DNA from: Powellomyces hirtus
Taxonomy: Eukaryota > Chytridiomycota > Chytridiomycetes > Spizellomycetales > Powellomycetaceae
Direction of reading: 5' to 3'
Assembly: GCA_025526995.1 (NCBI GenBank)
Contig: JAHLKG010000012.1
Coordinates: 1-64,000 of the forward strand
DNA length: 64,000 nt
Each line of letters begins with the position of its first letter. Positions within the stretch are counted from its first letter, which is position 1. Position numbers and translations under genes: made by a program. The notes beneath the pieces were generated by a model that saw only the letters and a program-made list of their open reading frames with translations, had not been told where the DNA came from and did no database searches. Positions 1 through 11,643 of this stretch are shown here, in pieces.

Positions 1-330
1 CCCTAACCCTAACCCTAACCCTAACCCTAACCCTAACCCTAACCCTAACCCTAACCCTAACCCTAACCCTAACCCTAACCCTAACCCTAACCCTAACCCT
101 AACCCTAACCCTAACCCTAACCCTAACCCTAACCCTAACCCTAACCCTAACCCTAACCCTAACCCTAACCCTAACCCTAACCCTAACCCTAACCCTAACC
201 CTAACCCTAACCCTAACCCTAACCCTAACCCTAACCCTAACCCTAACCCTAACCCTAACCCTAACCCTAACCCTGACCCTAACCCTGACCCTGACCCTAA
301 CCCTGACCCTAACCCTAACCCTAACCCTAA
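1..330. repeat. Telomeric repeat array
   Basis: Exactly 55 hexamer units of CCCTAA read on this strand, so TTAGGG on the other, ending at the sequence AAAGATTTAAAA. Four units near the inner edge are CCCTGA variants (271-276, 283-288, 289-294, 301-306), the usual pattern of degenerate proximal telomere repeats. The window therefore starts at a physical chromosome end. TTAGGG repeats are shared by animals and many fungi and do not fix the lineage. Confidence 0.98.
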
Positions 331-1164
331 AGATTTAAAACGTTCATGAAATTAAGTTTCCCCATAAGCCCACCCGGAGGAGAGGAGCTTTCATTAAAAA
401 TTTATGTCAAAGGCATGCAGAGGAAAAAAAAAGGGATATCGCGCTATCTGCAGCTTACACAAAAAGATGCTGTGATACCGTTGAGTTGCCCGTTGTGTAC
501 GTATTGCGAAGGCGCTTCGCGCCGTTCCAAAGCCAGTATGTGGAGCGAAATGTCATTATCAGCAATGGCTGAGTGCAGAGATTGTACATCAGCTTCAACG
601 CCGCGCGCGAGTGCACACTTGACGAACGTATAAACGCTAGTCGCAAACAATGTAAATCTCCATGAACGTGTGCCTCCACTGCCTTGTCAACGAGGAGCTT
701 GGTGTCCTCAAAATGCTCTCTGAGTAGCAGAGCTCAACCGGAAGCCAGGAAATTATTGGGCCTGTAAAGATGCCAATCAAGCTTCTCTCGGATCGAAGCT
801 GTGTTCACTAAACTGTGGCTGTTTTTGGCTGTCGAAAAGGCGCAGAACGATATTCAAAATGTATAATCCCGCATGTGAGTGCTTTCGGACTGATCAAGAC
901 TTGCGGGCAGGGGCGGTTTTAAGCACCACGAGATTAAAGGACCCGAGAGTTTGGCTCGCTGCCAAGGCGACGCTCCAAGGTTTCGATCACAAAACCGCCC
1001 TTGCCTTGTGCGAGGCCTCAACGAACAACCTGCACAACCTCACCGCATAGCAAAGCGCGAGTGATGACCTGAGTCCGCTGCGCCAAACATGATGTCCTCG
1101 CGGCCAACTTCGGCAAGCATGTCACCTGGCATGCCTCGTTTACGTGAGCCACGCGACACGAGCA
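331..1164. other. Subtelomeric stretch without a clear gene
   Basis: This stretch directly follows the telomere. Only short open frames are present. One (859-1050, plus strand, 63 codons) might be a remnant of the repeat-protein pseudogene that follows, but nothing in it is recognisable. No tRNA, CRISPR or transposon ends were seen. Confidence 0.5.
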
Positions 1165-3176
1165 ACAGTCAACGCCTTTCATTTGCTTGACACCGCCGTA
1201 AAGGAGGGGAACGAGAAAGGCTGCGACATGCTTCTGCTCTGCGTCTGGTTATTGTGAAGGTGGCTTTTCCGCACCGTGTTCGGCGCATGAGCTGTTGTCG
1301 GTGCGCGACATGCGTGCCTAATGGTTGGCGCACGACAAGGTCCATAAATCGATGCGCGTCGACCGCCATACGGCACCCGACTCACGAAAGGAGGCCGACT
1401 TGCCCTTGGTGAGTTCACTTCAGTATTCATATACTGTGGGACTTCCAGCTATCATCCGCACCTAACTTTCACCGGCGGCAGATGAAGGACAACGGCAACC
1501 GGAGCATCTTGTATTGGGCAGCGTGTTACAAACTCCCTACCACATTTCGTTGGTTACTCGACGCGGGAATGCCACTTATCGCCCGAGGAAGACTCGATCT
1601 GTTTCCGGACGATAAACCAGAAAACTCTTTTCTTCCGTACACTTTGGATCCCAAACTGCATAATACTTTCGCCTGTCTTTTTGGACAGGAAAGGGAACGA
1701 GGCCCTTGGGCAAGCCCTGTCGAAAAAGCCTGAGTGTTTGCGCTACCTTTGCACGAAAATCAATCAGCAAGCCTTGGAAATCAGGGACTACGTGGACAAG
1801 CAGGAAAGGACAGCCGCCAAGATTCGTAACCTTATTTACAAGAATAGCTTCCGCAAGATTCTGACATAAAAGGATGCTCGTCGATTCGTCAAATATTACG
1901 CGGATATAACACTGTCTGCGAATCTTTCGGACCTTGGAATGTACATACATTCCTTAAGACCGCTGATGGACCTTACTGGAATCATCGATAGGCTGCATGT
2001 CAAAATCCTTATGGAAGACGTCCATTACTTTTGCACAGAACTACCATCTCGCCAATTGAGAATGCATGGTGGGACTCAATTTTCTTCAATTCTCGCCATT
2101 ATCACGTTACACTCATCGCTGCGGTCGAACTAGTTGCGATGTCGAAGGTGGAAGCGCGCGAAGCAGACGCCTGCAAAGGTCTCAAAGACCTTATCTCAGC
2201 GGGTCGTCTGCAGGAGCTTGACCTGATAGGTGAATGTCGCATCGACAGGTTGGGACGGTACTTTTTTTGATCGCTGACGATACTCCAGCTTGCGATGAGG
2301 GCAACGCTTATCCCCGCACCATCCCGAAACTGATGCAGCCGGTATATGAAGCGTTCGCCATGAACCAGACCATCTCGTCCCTCCGGATCGATACCGGATC
2401 GGGCCCGAACAGCTTCTTGTGGGATAGGGTCGATGGATGTACCGGACTCTCCACTTTGGTGAAATGTCTGATGGCTAATAAGGTCATTCGGAAGCTTCAT
2501 CTGAAAGGTAACAGGGCCGCGCTGCCGGTGAATACTTGGATGTATCTGATAGATCATCTATGATATCTAGCGAGGTTTGTCACCAAATCGGACTTAACAA
2601 ATATCGCGGATCTTCTTTACAAGAACAACGGCCTACAGGTCCTTCTGCTTCACGGTACGGAGACATCGTGATCATGTCAAAGTGTTGGCCTAATTCAGAC
2701 TACGATGTAGCAACGGAACAAGCATGCGCCATACCAGATGAGGAAACAACATCACTTGCCATGGGACTCAAACATAACACCAGACTGCGTTATCTGGATA
2801 TCAATGGTACTTCCGCCGTTTGCGATGATGGGCTGATCGGGACAGTTTTGGGCTGCTCACTGCTTTAAATCCGAAATAAGTGAACTTCACCGAAACTGGG
2901 AGGCAGAACATCGTCAAATCGTTCCGTTCCAAAGGACCGTGTCACAAGTTGTTCCATTTGAAAGGTTGGAGCTAGCCTATCCTTGAGACCTGCCATTTCC
3001 CATTGACCTCATATCCATTTTCGTGCAAACACTGAATCATCTTCCCTCTTTCTTTTTCGGGCGGTATCAGTCGACGACAAGGAGGGGTTCGATCTGTTCA
3101 CGACGCTGCTCGACAAAGCGAAACTGAAGGACGAGTTGGAAGAGGCTCGCGACGGCGATAAAGCTAACTTCTCATT
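1165..3176 (+). pseudogene. Broken ankyrin / leucine-rich-repeat protein
   Basis: The plus strand carries protein-like segments in shifting frames. Around 1165-1260 and 1482-1700 there are ankyrin-like pieces (an alpha-helical pattern ending in WLLDAG). Around 1681-2133, 2160-2280, 2290-2560, 2570-2665 and 2720-2865 there are leucine-rich pieces of ribonuclease-inhibitor type, for example LRYLDING and LQVLLLHG. A frame open from 1681 to 2133 is cut by an in-frame TAA at 1867-1869, with clearly protein-like sequence on both sides. Further frame changes occur near 1700, 2230 and 2560. A last coding-like piece, rich in acidic and basic residues, ends near 3176 at a possible splice donor. Some frame changes could be introns, but the in-frame stop argues for decay. 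Ankyrin-LRR proteins are often expanded near chromosome ends. Confidence 0.5.
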
Positions 3177-3525
3177 GGTAGGAGCCAGGGAGACATTCTG
3201 GAGCGGCTCGAAAGAGCATGTCGCTTGGGCCATGAAAAGTACTGGAAGAAAGACTTGAAAAGCGTCTGCGACACGCCCTGTCAACTTTGCCTGGCATTTC
3301 ACAAGAGTAGTGTAGGAGCCTGAAATGCTTAGCAAGATAGAGAGAACATCGGTGGTCTGCGCCGGTGTAGGACCTCTCGTTGTATAGTGTAGCGTTCCTA
3401 GATCCGCAAGCGATATACCCCAATCTCTCCAACACCCAAGCTCCCAGCTTATCGAATAGAAGGTTTCGGCAGCCTTTCCTCATACTGTTTTCATCAGCTC
3501 ATTTATCGTGTACCAACTGGGTGAC

Positions 3526-4239
3526 TCAACACTCAACACTCAACCACCGGTCACCTGTCGCTGATAAGCCACTCCTTTGACCATTCGACTTGCACCATGT
3601 GATATGATAGCACGAGTTCTTGTTCGCAAGTGCAAGTGGCCAGGGCATGCATTCGTCGCCCACGATAATATTCAAGATTCGTTCGGGTTGGTTCGTTGCA
3701 ACTTGATGCTCGGGCGGTACCAGAACGCAGCTCTGCCCCCGCGGCCAAGTATCTGCAAGTTCCTTGAATGCGAGGAACTGTTGCAGCAATTTCCAGCAGT
3801 TTCCATCTCTGCACTTTTGTTTGACGAAAGGCACAGGCAGCTGCAAGGTGTAGTCCTGACAGGTGAACATTGATGTTTGTGATCGACACGAAACTGAGCC
3901 GATCCTCGGCGGAGGAGGATTTTCAAAGATTCGTTCGTCTTCCATTAGCAGGTGGAATATCGTGTCGTCGTTCAGCCGAGCGGCCGCGATGATACTCCCG
4001 CCTCCGTCGTCCTTCCACGAAAGTGGAAACTTCCCCGGATTCCCTAAGATCTCGTGGACGACGCTGACTTGATTGTTGGAGATAGCTCGTGCAAATGGGT
4101 CCTGGGGCTGGCAAGCTTCGCAGTACCCGCAGTCGGATGAGTCCCCGCCGCAGGACGCATCCGATACGATGATGTCTACACTTTCGTCAGCGAACAGCGC
4201 CTTTACTACGTCGACGTGGCCGTCAGAACAAGCTTGAAC
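3526..4239 (-). pseudogene. Ankyrin-repeat fragment
   Basis: An open frame of 237 codons begins right after a TAA at 4240-4242. It opens with a typical ankyrin half-repeat (SDGHVDVVKALFAD) followed by a second, weaker one (NNQVSVVHEILGN) and helices ending in HLLMEDERIF. There is no ATG before the repeats; the first Met is at codon 99. The frame may be an internal exon or a truncated copy, and no upstream exon could be placed. It lies opposite in strand to the ankyrin/LRR pseudogene at 1165-3176. The C-terminal 100 codons are Cys-rich and not recognisable. Function cannot be assigned. Confidence 0.4.
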
Positions 4240-4411
4240 TTATTTTTCTCGAGGATGAGAGGAGCAGCCACGTTCATCCCAGTTATAGCACCGCACCACA
4301 AAACTCCGCCGGTAGCGCCACCCGCTTGCGCCCTCCGTTCTTTGGGGAAATAAAAACTGTCGTTTTTACCTCTTCTGTCAGTGCTTTCTGCCCCTTCACA
4401 CTCACCCCACG

Positions 4412-4978
4412 ATGCAGGTTACCGTACCCGGGAAGAGGACCACACAAGTTCAGGGTGCGTAGCCTGCAACATGCCTTGTCTCGGTGCGTAGCCTGCATCA
4501 TGCTTGCGCGGTCTCAATTCACACCTTCCCACACCTTGTCTCTTCCTCAGAAACCTCGTGCTGCCTTCAACACTTGGGGTCTAGACGCCTACAAGTGTCT
4601 GACGCGGCTCTGTTCGGAGCCATCACCAACTTACAGTTGGCCGTTCAGAAAAAACTGCGCGACGTGTGGGGGCATCCTACGTTTGATGCTCATAAACCAC
4701 CTCCCGAATTCCGCACTCTCCAAGTGCTAATGCGCGGAGAAGAGGAAACACTATCCGAACTGAGGAGAGCCGATTGCTCTCAATGTTTTCTCGAGGAGTG
4801 CGCGTCAGAGCCGTTGTATGCGGAACCGCTGTGTCTCGGCTCGCTGCTCGGTACTCGGCCAATGCACAAAAAGCTGCACGCGGACTTCCTGGAATTGATA
4901 GAAAATGCGACGAGTAGCGCTGAACGAAAGGAATTTGAGACAGAATGCCTAAAGGTTTTGGAATTTCTTACATCTTAA
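4412..4978 (+). CDS. Small hypothetical protein, two exons
   Basis: Exons 4412-4454 and 4551-4978 join in frame through a 96-nt intron (GTGCGT...CAG) to give 156 residues. The first ATG (4412) opens a short basic leader. The second exon is a strong coding-like stretch with amphipathic helices, motifs such as LQLAVQKKLRDVWG and FLELIENATSSAERKEFE, and a TAA stop. No family is recognised. Without the first exon the second has no ATG near its start, which supports the join. The intron carries a 29-bp tandem duplication that repeats its own donor (4455 and 4484). The gene may be the tail of the neighbouring repeat-protein family, but that is a guess. Confidence 0.45.
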
Positions 4979-5083
4979 TAGTTCTAAATACACTTTCTCA
5001 TCTAGCTAAAAGCCCTAAATTAATCTGCCAACTTCTCTTGCACTGCGCTAGTGGGACAAGGGAGGTTCTCCTGGGACACTGCT

Positions 5084-7161
5084 TTACTTAACTCTGGAAA
5101 AAAATTCAGCACACCCAATCTTGGTTTTGCCTTGCTGGCAGTCGTTACTAAAACTATTCATGCGTGCGTCCAAAACAACCCAAACTCCATCCACTTTACT
5201 GTTTTGATCACGCGAACGGAACAAGATATCGTAAGGGGCATCGGCAGCGGCTGCTGTGGATACGAAGGCATCCCTTTGACCGACAGGGAAGGCTTCCCTG
5301 ATTACGTGCAAGGCGGTTGCAGGATCCAGACGCGCCGACTCAACAAGTCGAATGAGTTTACGGTTGGCGGTGAGCGTCAAGGACAGGGTGCCGTTAGCCT
5401 TGTTCGAAACTTGTTTGATTTCGAGGTCGCCAAATGCGGGAGAGGTATAGGTGCCGATGTACGCCCTCGGATCGCGGGTTGGCAGCTGGGGGACAACTGT
5501 ACGAGGCGGTGGAGTGACAACCGGTAGGGGTTTGGTAGGTTCTTCATTGGGAAACAGGATTCTGTTTCACGGATGTGTTAGTTCTAGGTTACGCCAGAGA
5601 GACAACAGGTCGCGAAATCCCCAAGACTGTCATCATCGGGACAAGCAAAGAGCGCCGTTACCTCTCCCGGATAGTGTCGCACAGGGCCATTACGACGCAT
5701 TGTCCGCCCTCACCTAGCTCGCTGTTTGTAAGAACAGCGACGCCAAGATCCTGATCGGGAGACAGACATTCAATGCTGGTGAACCCGAAGATGCTGCCAG
5801 CGTGTCGCAAGGACGTTTGATTGTTTCTGTTCCATCTGGAGCGGTACAGTCCCAACGCATCTACATACACATTCAGGAAACGAAAGGGTCGGAGCACATC
5901 CCGCAGAAAATGACAAGAAACATAAAGCAAGATAGAGATACGTACATCCGTCATCCGTGTTGTTCGGAGAGCGCAAAAAACGATTGACAAAGATGGCTTT
6001 GCCGTCTTCTGCCGAGATCTTAAGCTTTGTCGGCTTCCCGTGATAAAGAGCCAACAAAGTTTGTAGATACTTTGCCATGTCGCGGGCGCTGATACCAATG
6101 GACCCGGCGGGAGCAGTCGAGTCAAGCAAGGAATTTATGTAATCGACATCTTCTTGAGTGGCATTGGCAACATTTCCCCTTGCGCGATTTTGGAGGCGGT
6201 TATATTCGGCAATGGTAGGGACAGTTTGCTTCAGGCCGAGAGGTTTAAGGATGGCCTGCCGTGTGTAAGCTTCCCAGCTGCGCACGCCTTGCGCCTTGGC
6301 CGCAATGTGTCCAGCTACGGTGTACATCTGATTGCTGTAATAAAACCCTTTCCTGAACGGACCAGCGGGGCGGAGGTGCTTTGTGCGTTCAAAAAGCTCT
6401 GATTGCTTAAACAGGAGCAGCTGTGTATCTTCTTGCGGTACGCCCTGATGGGTGACGGGACATGGTTAATGGGATGATAAGCGCTGCAGCTGGCGGTCAC
6501 ATACCGTTTGGTGGGAAAGTAAGTCAACAATGGTTGCGTTGGCATCCGCATCAGGATCGACCAGACCGGGATACTCTGGCCAGAAAGCCGGCACGGTGTC
6601 GCGGAGCACATCGGTCCAGTTCAGTGTGTTGTCGGTCACTGCCTGTGCCACCCCAAGCGACGTAAAAGTCTATGCGCCGCCGAAAGAAGTTGAGAGCGTT
6701 GAGTTGATACAGTGAACAAAGCAAAGGTTACATCAATCATGAGCTATCAAACTTCTAGCACACCGTCGACCATCCCACCGGCAACCAACCCTCCGTCTCA
6801 CTTTGCGAGCTATTGCTCGCGTACAGCACGCTGGGAAACCCCTTCGCTTACCCATACATACCTTGGTCAAAGAAGCAATAAGAAAAGCTGTGTCCTCCTG
6901 GACCTTGTTTCTTTTGTCCGAGACATGATCCAAAGTCTTGCTGCCAAATCCGCGCGCGTACTGCTTGCCCTTGTAAGAAACGGCGACGGCCAGACCGTGC
7001 TTGTCAACTTTGCACGCGGAGCGCCACTTTTCCACGTCGCTGGTGAAGTTGCCGTAGGGGTCGGCAGCGGGGGCAGCGGCAGCAGCGGTCTGCTGGATGG
7101 GACTGGCGACGATCATGGCGATGAAGCCGGCAAAGAGGGTTGCCTTGGCGAGGGAGGGCAT
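5084..7161 (-). CDS. Secreted class C beta-lactamase-like serine hydrolase
   Basis: Five exons (7161-6862, 6669-6505, 6444-5946, 5860-5662, 5561-5084) join in frame to 546 residues. An N-terminal signal peptide (MPSLAKATLFAGFIAMIVAS) implies secretion. The penicillin-binding-protein/class C signature is complete. The nucleophile motif S97-L-T-K100 ends exon 1; DLLSHQTG follows. Y191-S-N193 is in exon 3, and an HAG box (H341-G343) replaces the KTG/HxG motif in exon 4. Exon 5 supplies the C-terminal beta domain beginning YIGTYTSPAFGDL, as in other members of this family. Such eukaryotic proteins act as esterases, peptidases or lactamases; the substrate here is unknown. An imperfect palindrome CTTGTATATACTTG about 110 bp upstream of the start could hold a TATA element. 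The last 25 residues are less certain, and a further small exon cannot be excluded. Confidence 0.85.
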
Positions 7162-8002
7162 CTTCTGTCTGTCAAGTTCGTGTTCCTTGCAAGCTGGCGG
7201 GGGGTGGTGGTTGGGAAATTCTTGGGATTGAAACTTGACTTTCTTGAAGTTTTATAACGTGGGCGGGCTATAACTTGTATATACTTGTATGTTTTTTTTT
7301 TGAACTCTGGCCGTTGGGCGTTTGCCGCGTCGGACGCGTTGGGCGTTCGTTGATGATCGGGTGTACGGTAAGCAATGGCTACAGCTTGAGCTCGCATTGG
7401 TTGAGTCGTTGCGCGACACTTTCTGGTGGGTGTTCCGTACATGCCAACCGGAAAATTAACTCAGTATTTTTCACCGTCCAACGTTGGTGCGCAAAGGGTG
7501 CGGGTGGGAAGTGAGTCCTAGATTATCCAAAACAAGTACAGCACCGACCGGGTTGCGTATGTGACCGTGGTATCTGTACTCTACAGTACTTCCTCAGGGG
7601 AGGCCAGTCCTTGCGCCACAGACGGCACTGACGCTCTCGGCTTTGCGGAGTACGACTTGAATGGCTGTGTCGGGTGCCAAGGTGTCCTGAATACGTGGCA
7701 GTGGTTGAGGGCCTTGTATTCTCCCCAGGCGCAATGTCTTGATCGGCAGAATATACCCTCAATGGGACAAGAAACGGGTGGGGCGCCCTTTGAGAGAAGC
7801 TACAAACAGACGTTCTTTTTCTATCCATTCAATTAATATTTAATGTCACAGCATCGCAGGCGTGATGTCCTCCTCCTCATGACGAATCTTCCATCTGTGC
7901 AATTCTCAAAACCCATTCATGCTTGGCACAAGCATACGCGTGATTGAGGTTCTACGCGGAGCGAGGGGTTCCCCTCAGTGAGAAAAGCGTTAATTTTATC
8001 AT
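7162..8002. other. Intergenic, upstream of the beta-lactamase-like gene
   Basis: This is the promoter side of the minus-strand hydrolase and the 3' side of the minus-strand receptor gene. Only short, unconvincing open frames occur. An AT-rich TATATA run lies near 7275. Confidence 0.5.
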
Positions 8003-10375
8003 TTACATCGACACAGTTTTGGCGACGTTGTTGGCCTTTCCGGATCCGGAGTTTGCTGCTGCAACGTTTCGATTCACCATTTCCTTGTTCTTCTTGATTC
8101 CGCCGGCACTAAAAGGAGAGACAAAACCGTTAGATGATGCAAAGGCGGTCGAAAAATGCTAGGTGGGTATACAGCGCACATACAATGCTTTGACCATCGT
8201 CGAGAAAGTTTGTTGGATCCATCGGAGCTAGGGAAGAGAAGAGACAATCTAAGCTGTAGGAAAAGATAGAGTGCGGTGTTTGAAAAGGACTGGATGCAAA
8301 CCTACCTCGGTTATGTGACTGTCTGCTTTTAAAATGCTTCCATCTTCCAAAGAAGCGAAATTCATCTTGGTCAACATTTTCATCGCCGTGCCTAAACGCC
8401 TCAGCGGAACGGTTACGAGGACAAATAGACTGCTGATTACGATGACAATGCTAATGCCAAGACCGATAGCTATGGCCATGGCACGTGTCCGCGCCTTGTC
8501 TATTCTTTCAAAGATCTATGTTCTTCATTTTAGTCTTCAGGGATTCGCGAAATGTTAAGCTTTGCATACCAGTTTTCGAGGAGTTGCAGAGACGAGAACG
8601 ATCACATCGTCTGAATATGATGTAACTTGGATTCGGCTGACAAGAACAATCTGGTGAGGGAAGATTGCGCAAGGAAGCCGTTAATGATTGTTCCTGGAGT
8701 ACTAGAGTCGATGAGATGAAGCTCACCCAATCCTCTTTCCCATCAAGTTTTGCCTGTAGTTGCGAGGTAACAGACTCGGGCACGTTATTGATGTCCTTGA
8801 ACGTAGACTCAACAAATGCCGTCAGAATCGGTGAAAACGTCTCATTGGACTGGGCTGGTGTCTCGAGGCTCCAGGCGCTTCGACGTGCGCTGCTGACTAG
8901 CAATCTAAGTTTTTGGTCCAATATGAGAACGACTGCAAGAGGATTAGCACCGTCAACCCAGTCTCGGTTGCGTCGAGAAGCTCACCTGTTTCATCCGTTG
9001 CTTTTGCATCGTCAATCACCGCACTCCAAGTAGCTGTTGCACGTAAAGACGCCGCGCATGCATAGCGCGATGGCGGGTTCGTGAACGTACTGGTGAAAAC
9101 TCTAGACATGCTAATGTGCGTGTAACCGTCTTGGTCCACAATCACTGACAAGGAAAATCTTGTTTATCCCAGTCTAGGATCGTGTTTCAGAAGGCTCAGC
9201 GAACAGCGTTGACATCAAACTTACGCGTGAAAAAATTGTCCTGAGGTGGAACCGCTTGCAACAGCCTTGTGACACTTTCGCCCCTCACCAAATCAAAAAG
9301 AAATGGGCGGGGACGCGCATCGTAATAACCCGTAATGGCGAACGCTATTTTCATGGTCAGCAAATGCATTATTGGCCTCAGCGCTTGGTGCCATTTACAT
9401 ACTTGTTTGGTTTAGGAGCCACGAAGTGGAATAAGGCGGACCTGTGGAGGCATCTTGAAACGAGATGATTACCTCTCCATCCGTGAACTTTCTGCTTGAC
9501 ACAACGTAAACCATGTCGACGTAGGTAGTGTTTTGAGGGTCACCAGGCCTGGAGACAGCGGTTGGAAAAATTGGATTCCCGATGTGAAATGTGAAATTCA
9601 AATGAGACTCACCCATAACCGGGTTTCCAGCGACTCCCAAAGCACGTTATACTATCCATTACAGGTCCAATAAATGCAGTGGCTGTCGATACGACTTGCG
9701 TGAGCTCCGCTTCATTACTAAGATTTGCCCGTCCTGCATAACAAACAGAGAGGACAGACCAGATGAGTATGACGAACATCGGAACCGAACCTCCCAGGGC
9801 ACGGAATACAGTCTCTTACCGACGGTCATTGGCTTCGCGATTTGTGGGAGTCCACCGATAGCGTTGATGGTCGTGCGAAGTGGTTGAATGCTACCTAAGA
9901 CGCTGGCCTTGGTCTGGAAGGAAGCAGGCGTAACTAGGATTGAAAACGACCAGCGGTGACCGACGGCATAGTTCGGTTTCGATGTCTTACACTCGCCATC
10001 ATAGTAACCAAAAGACCCGAGGAAAGCTCTTTCGCGGTATCTCTGCTCGTCGTTATGAGGATGAAACAAACCTGTAAAGGACGTCGAAACATACATTGAG
10101 ACACGAGATGAAGCGACGACGCACACGGCTTTACCACGCCGCCCAGATCACTCTTTTCAACCAACCGGAATCAACAAGGTTGCGAGCATCGCAATCAAAA
10201 GTGACGGAACCAATACCAACAAAGGGACATGGAGATCTCTCAGAAACCCTGCAAAGCCATTGGCCTTGTCATCTGTGTTTCGAGCGTCCTTTGCCAGGTC
10301 GGCAATGTTGACCGTGCCTTCTTCATCTGCTTCACGAACAGGGTGTTGGACTATGCTGTCGCGAACCGTAGTCAT
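8003..10375 (-). CDS. Cache-type membrane receptor ending after a HAMP-like segment (copy 1)
   Basis: Twelve exons (10375-10166, 10071-9991, 9913-9820, 9733-9613, 9548-9403, 9344-9225, 9144-8986, 8932-8727, 8650-8570, 8515-8306, 8227-8184, 8108-8003) join in frame without stops to 525 residues. A short cytoplasmic N-terminus is followed by TM1 (about 50-76), an extracellular region of about 340 residues with the hydrophobicity and Y/D-rich strands of double Cache sensors, and TM2 (about 419-443). A HAMP-like segment follows (VPLRRLGTAMKMLTKMNF, then a coiled helix ending FAGGIKKNKEM). The reading frame stops 30 residues later at 8003. No kinase, cyclase or phosphatase domain follows. In known receptors this helix leads into an output domain. 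The gene resembles the one at 54680-57185 in order of parts and in the position of its last intron. The ligand is unknown. Exons 2 and 3 are the least certain. Confidence 0.75.
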
Positions 10376-11643
10376 GACTATGAAAGTTCGAAAGCGCAAG
10401 TAATAGTCTCTAAACTGTTGACCGAGGGGGGTACGGAGTTCTAAACTGTTGACCGAGCGCGGGGGGGGGGGGGGGGGACGGAGAACCGGCCTTGATATAC
10501 TAGCAAACATCAAAGAGGCGACCTTTGCACTAAGTATTGTTCTTCATTGCCTGGCGGAATGAAGGGCCTAAATCAGAGAGACCTTTGCGCTCACTTCATT
10601 GTATGGTAAATATCTGGGGCGCAAGAAATATTGCGTGTCAATGCGCCATAGCAGTGGTGTCGACAGGTAATGGTGGGGAGGGGGGAAAGCAGTGTCTATA
10701 TATTGGTGTTTGGGCGTAAACTAACATTATTCCCGCATTTATGTCTGGGCATGAAAGAGAGGCTATAACACCGCGTGACCTGTTAACACATTAACCAACC
10801 TCTTCCGCCGTCGATCAAGGCGTTAACATGCCGACTGACCGGCCAACGGTCGTCTTTGAATGTGCGGGGAGTGAGAGATACGCGCGGCGCGTGGTGCTTA
10901 CCCACCGTAGTCGGATCTCGCAGTTCCCTTTGTTTGTTGTTTCGGTGCGAGAGCATAGTCACACAATCGGCCTATTCCCATGCTCCAGATCAAGCAAAGA
11001 TTCACTTTGGCTCCACTCTCAATTCTAGGGATGAAAATCCCGCAAGCATTGCCAATGCCTTGGCAAGCACCTGCAAAATCTTTATGTTGGCAAATAAAGG
11101 CAAAGACCGGAATGGGAAAGAACAGTGAGAATTTTCCAATTCAGATGCGTTTTGGAGTATTCCATTAGACGCTGCCGGCGTTTAAAACGATTTATCCGCA
11201 TCGCGGAGCCCGAGATCGGTGATTAGCTTCATGCGGCGGGATGCTAGTTCCGCTTTGTCGGTTTTGAATTTGATTTTCGGTATTCTCATTCACGCTCGGT
11301 AATCCATTCAAGCCTTCGTCTCAATGTGACATCGAGATAGCGCGTGGGACGATGCAACTCCCCCCGCCCTTGGCAACACGTGTAGGATATCTAGACAATT
11401 CTGGGTTGTTTGAAAAATCGACGATTCTTCCTGGTCTCCTTCTTGGATCATAAAGCAAAGAAAAAGCAAATCACTTTTGTATGATGAACAACACGTTCTT
11501 CTAAATAAACCTCAAGCAAGATGACCGTCGCGAAAGCCGCGCGTCTGAGGCTGACGCCCCCAGCCTAACATTTCCCACGCCCGCCAATCGAGCACAACGG
11601 TACTGCACAGCTTTCCTTATTGCCAGCGTCAAGTCAATCGCCA
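10376..11643. other. Intergenic between divergent receptor and ATPase genes
   Basis: This is the shared upstream region of two divergent genes. It contains a run of 17 G at 10461-10477, which is poly-C on the sense strand of the receptor, 86 bp before its ATG. Only short open frames occur otherwise, and no RNA gene was recognised. Confidence 0.5.
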
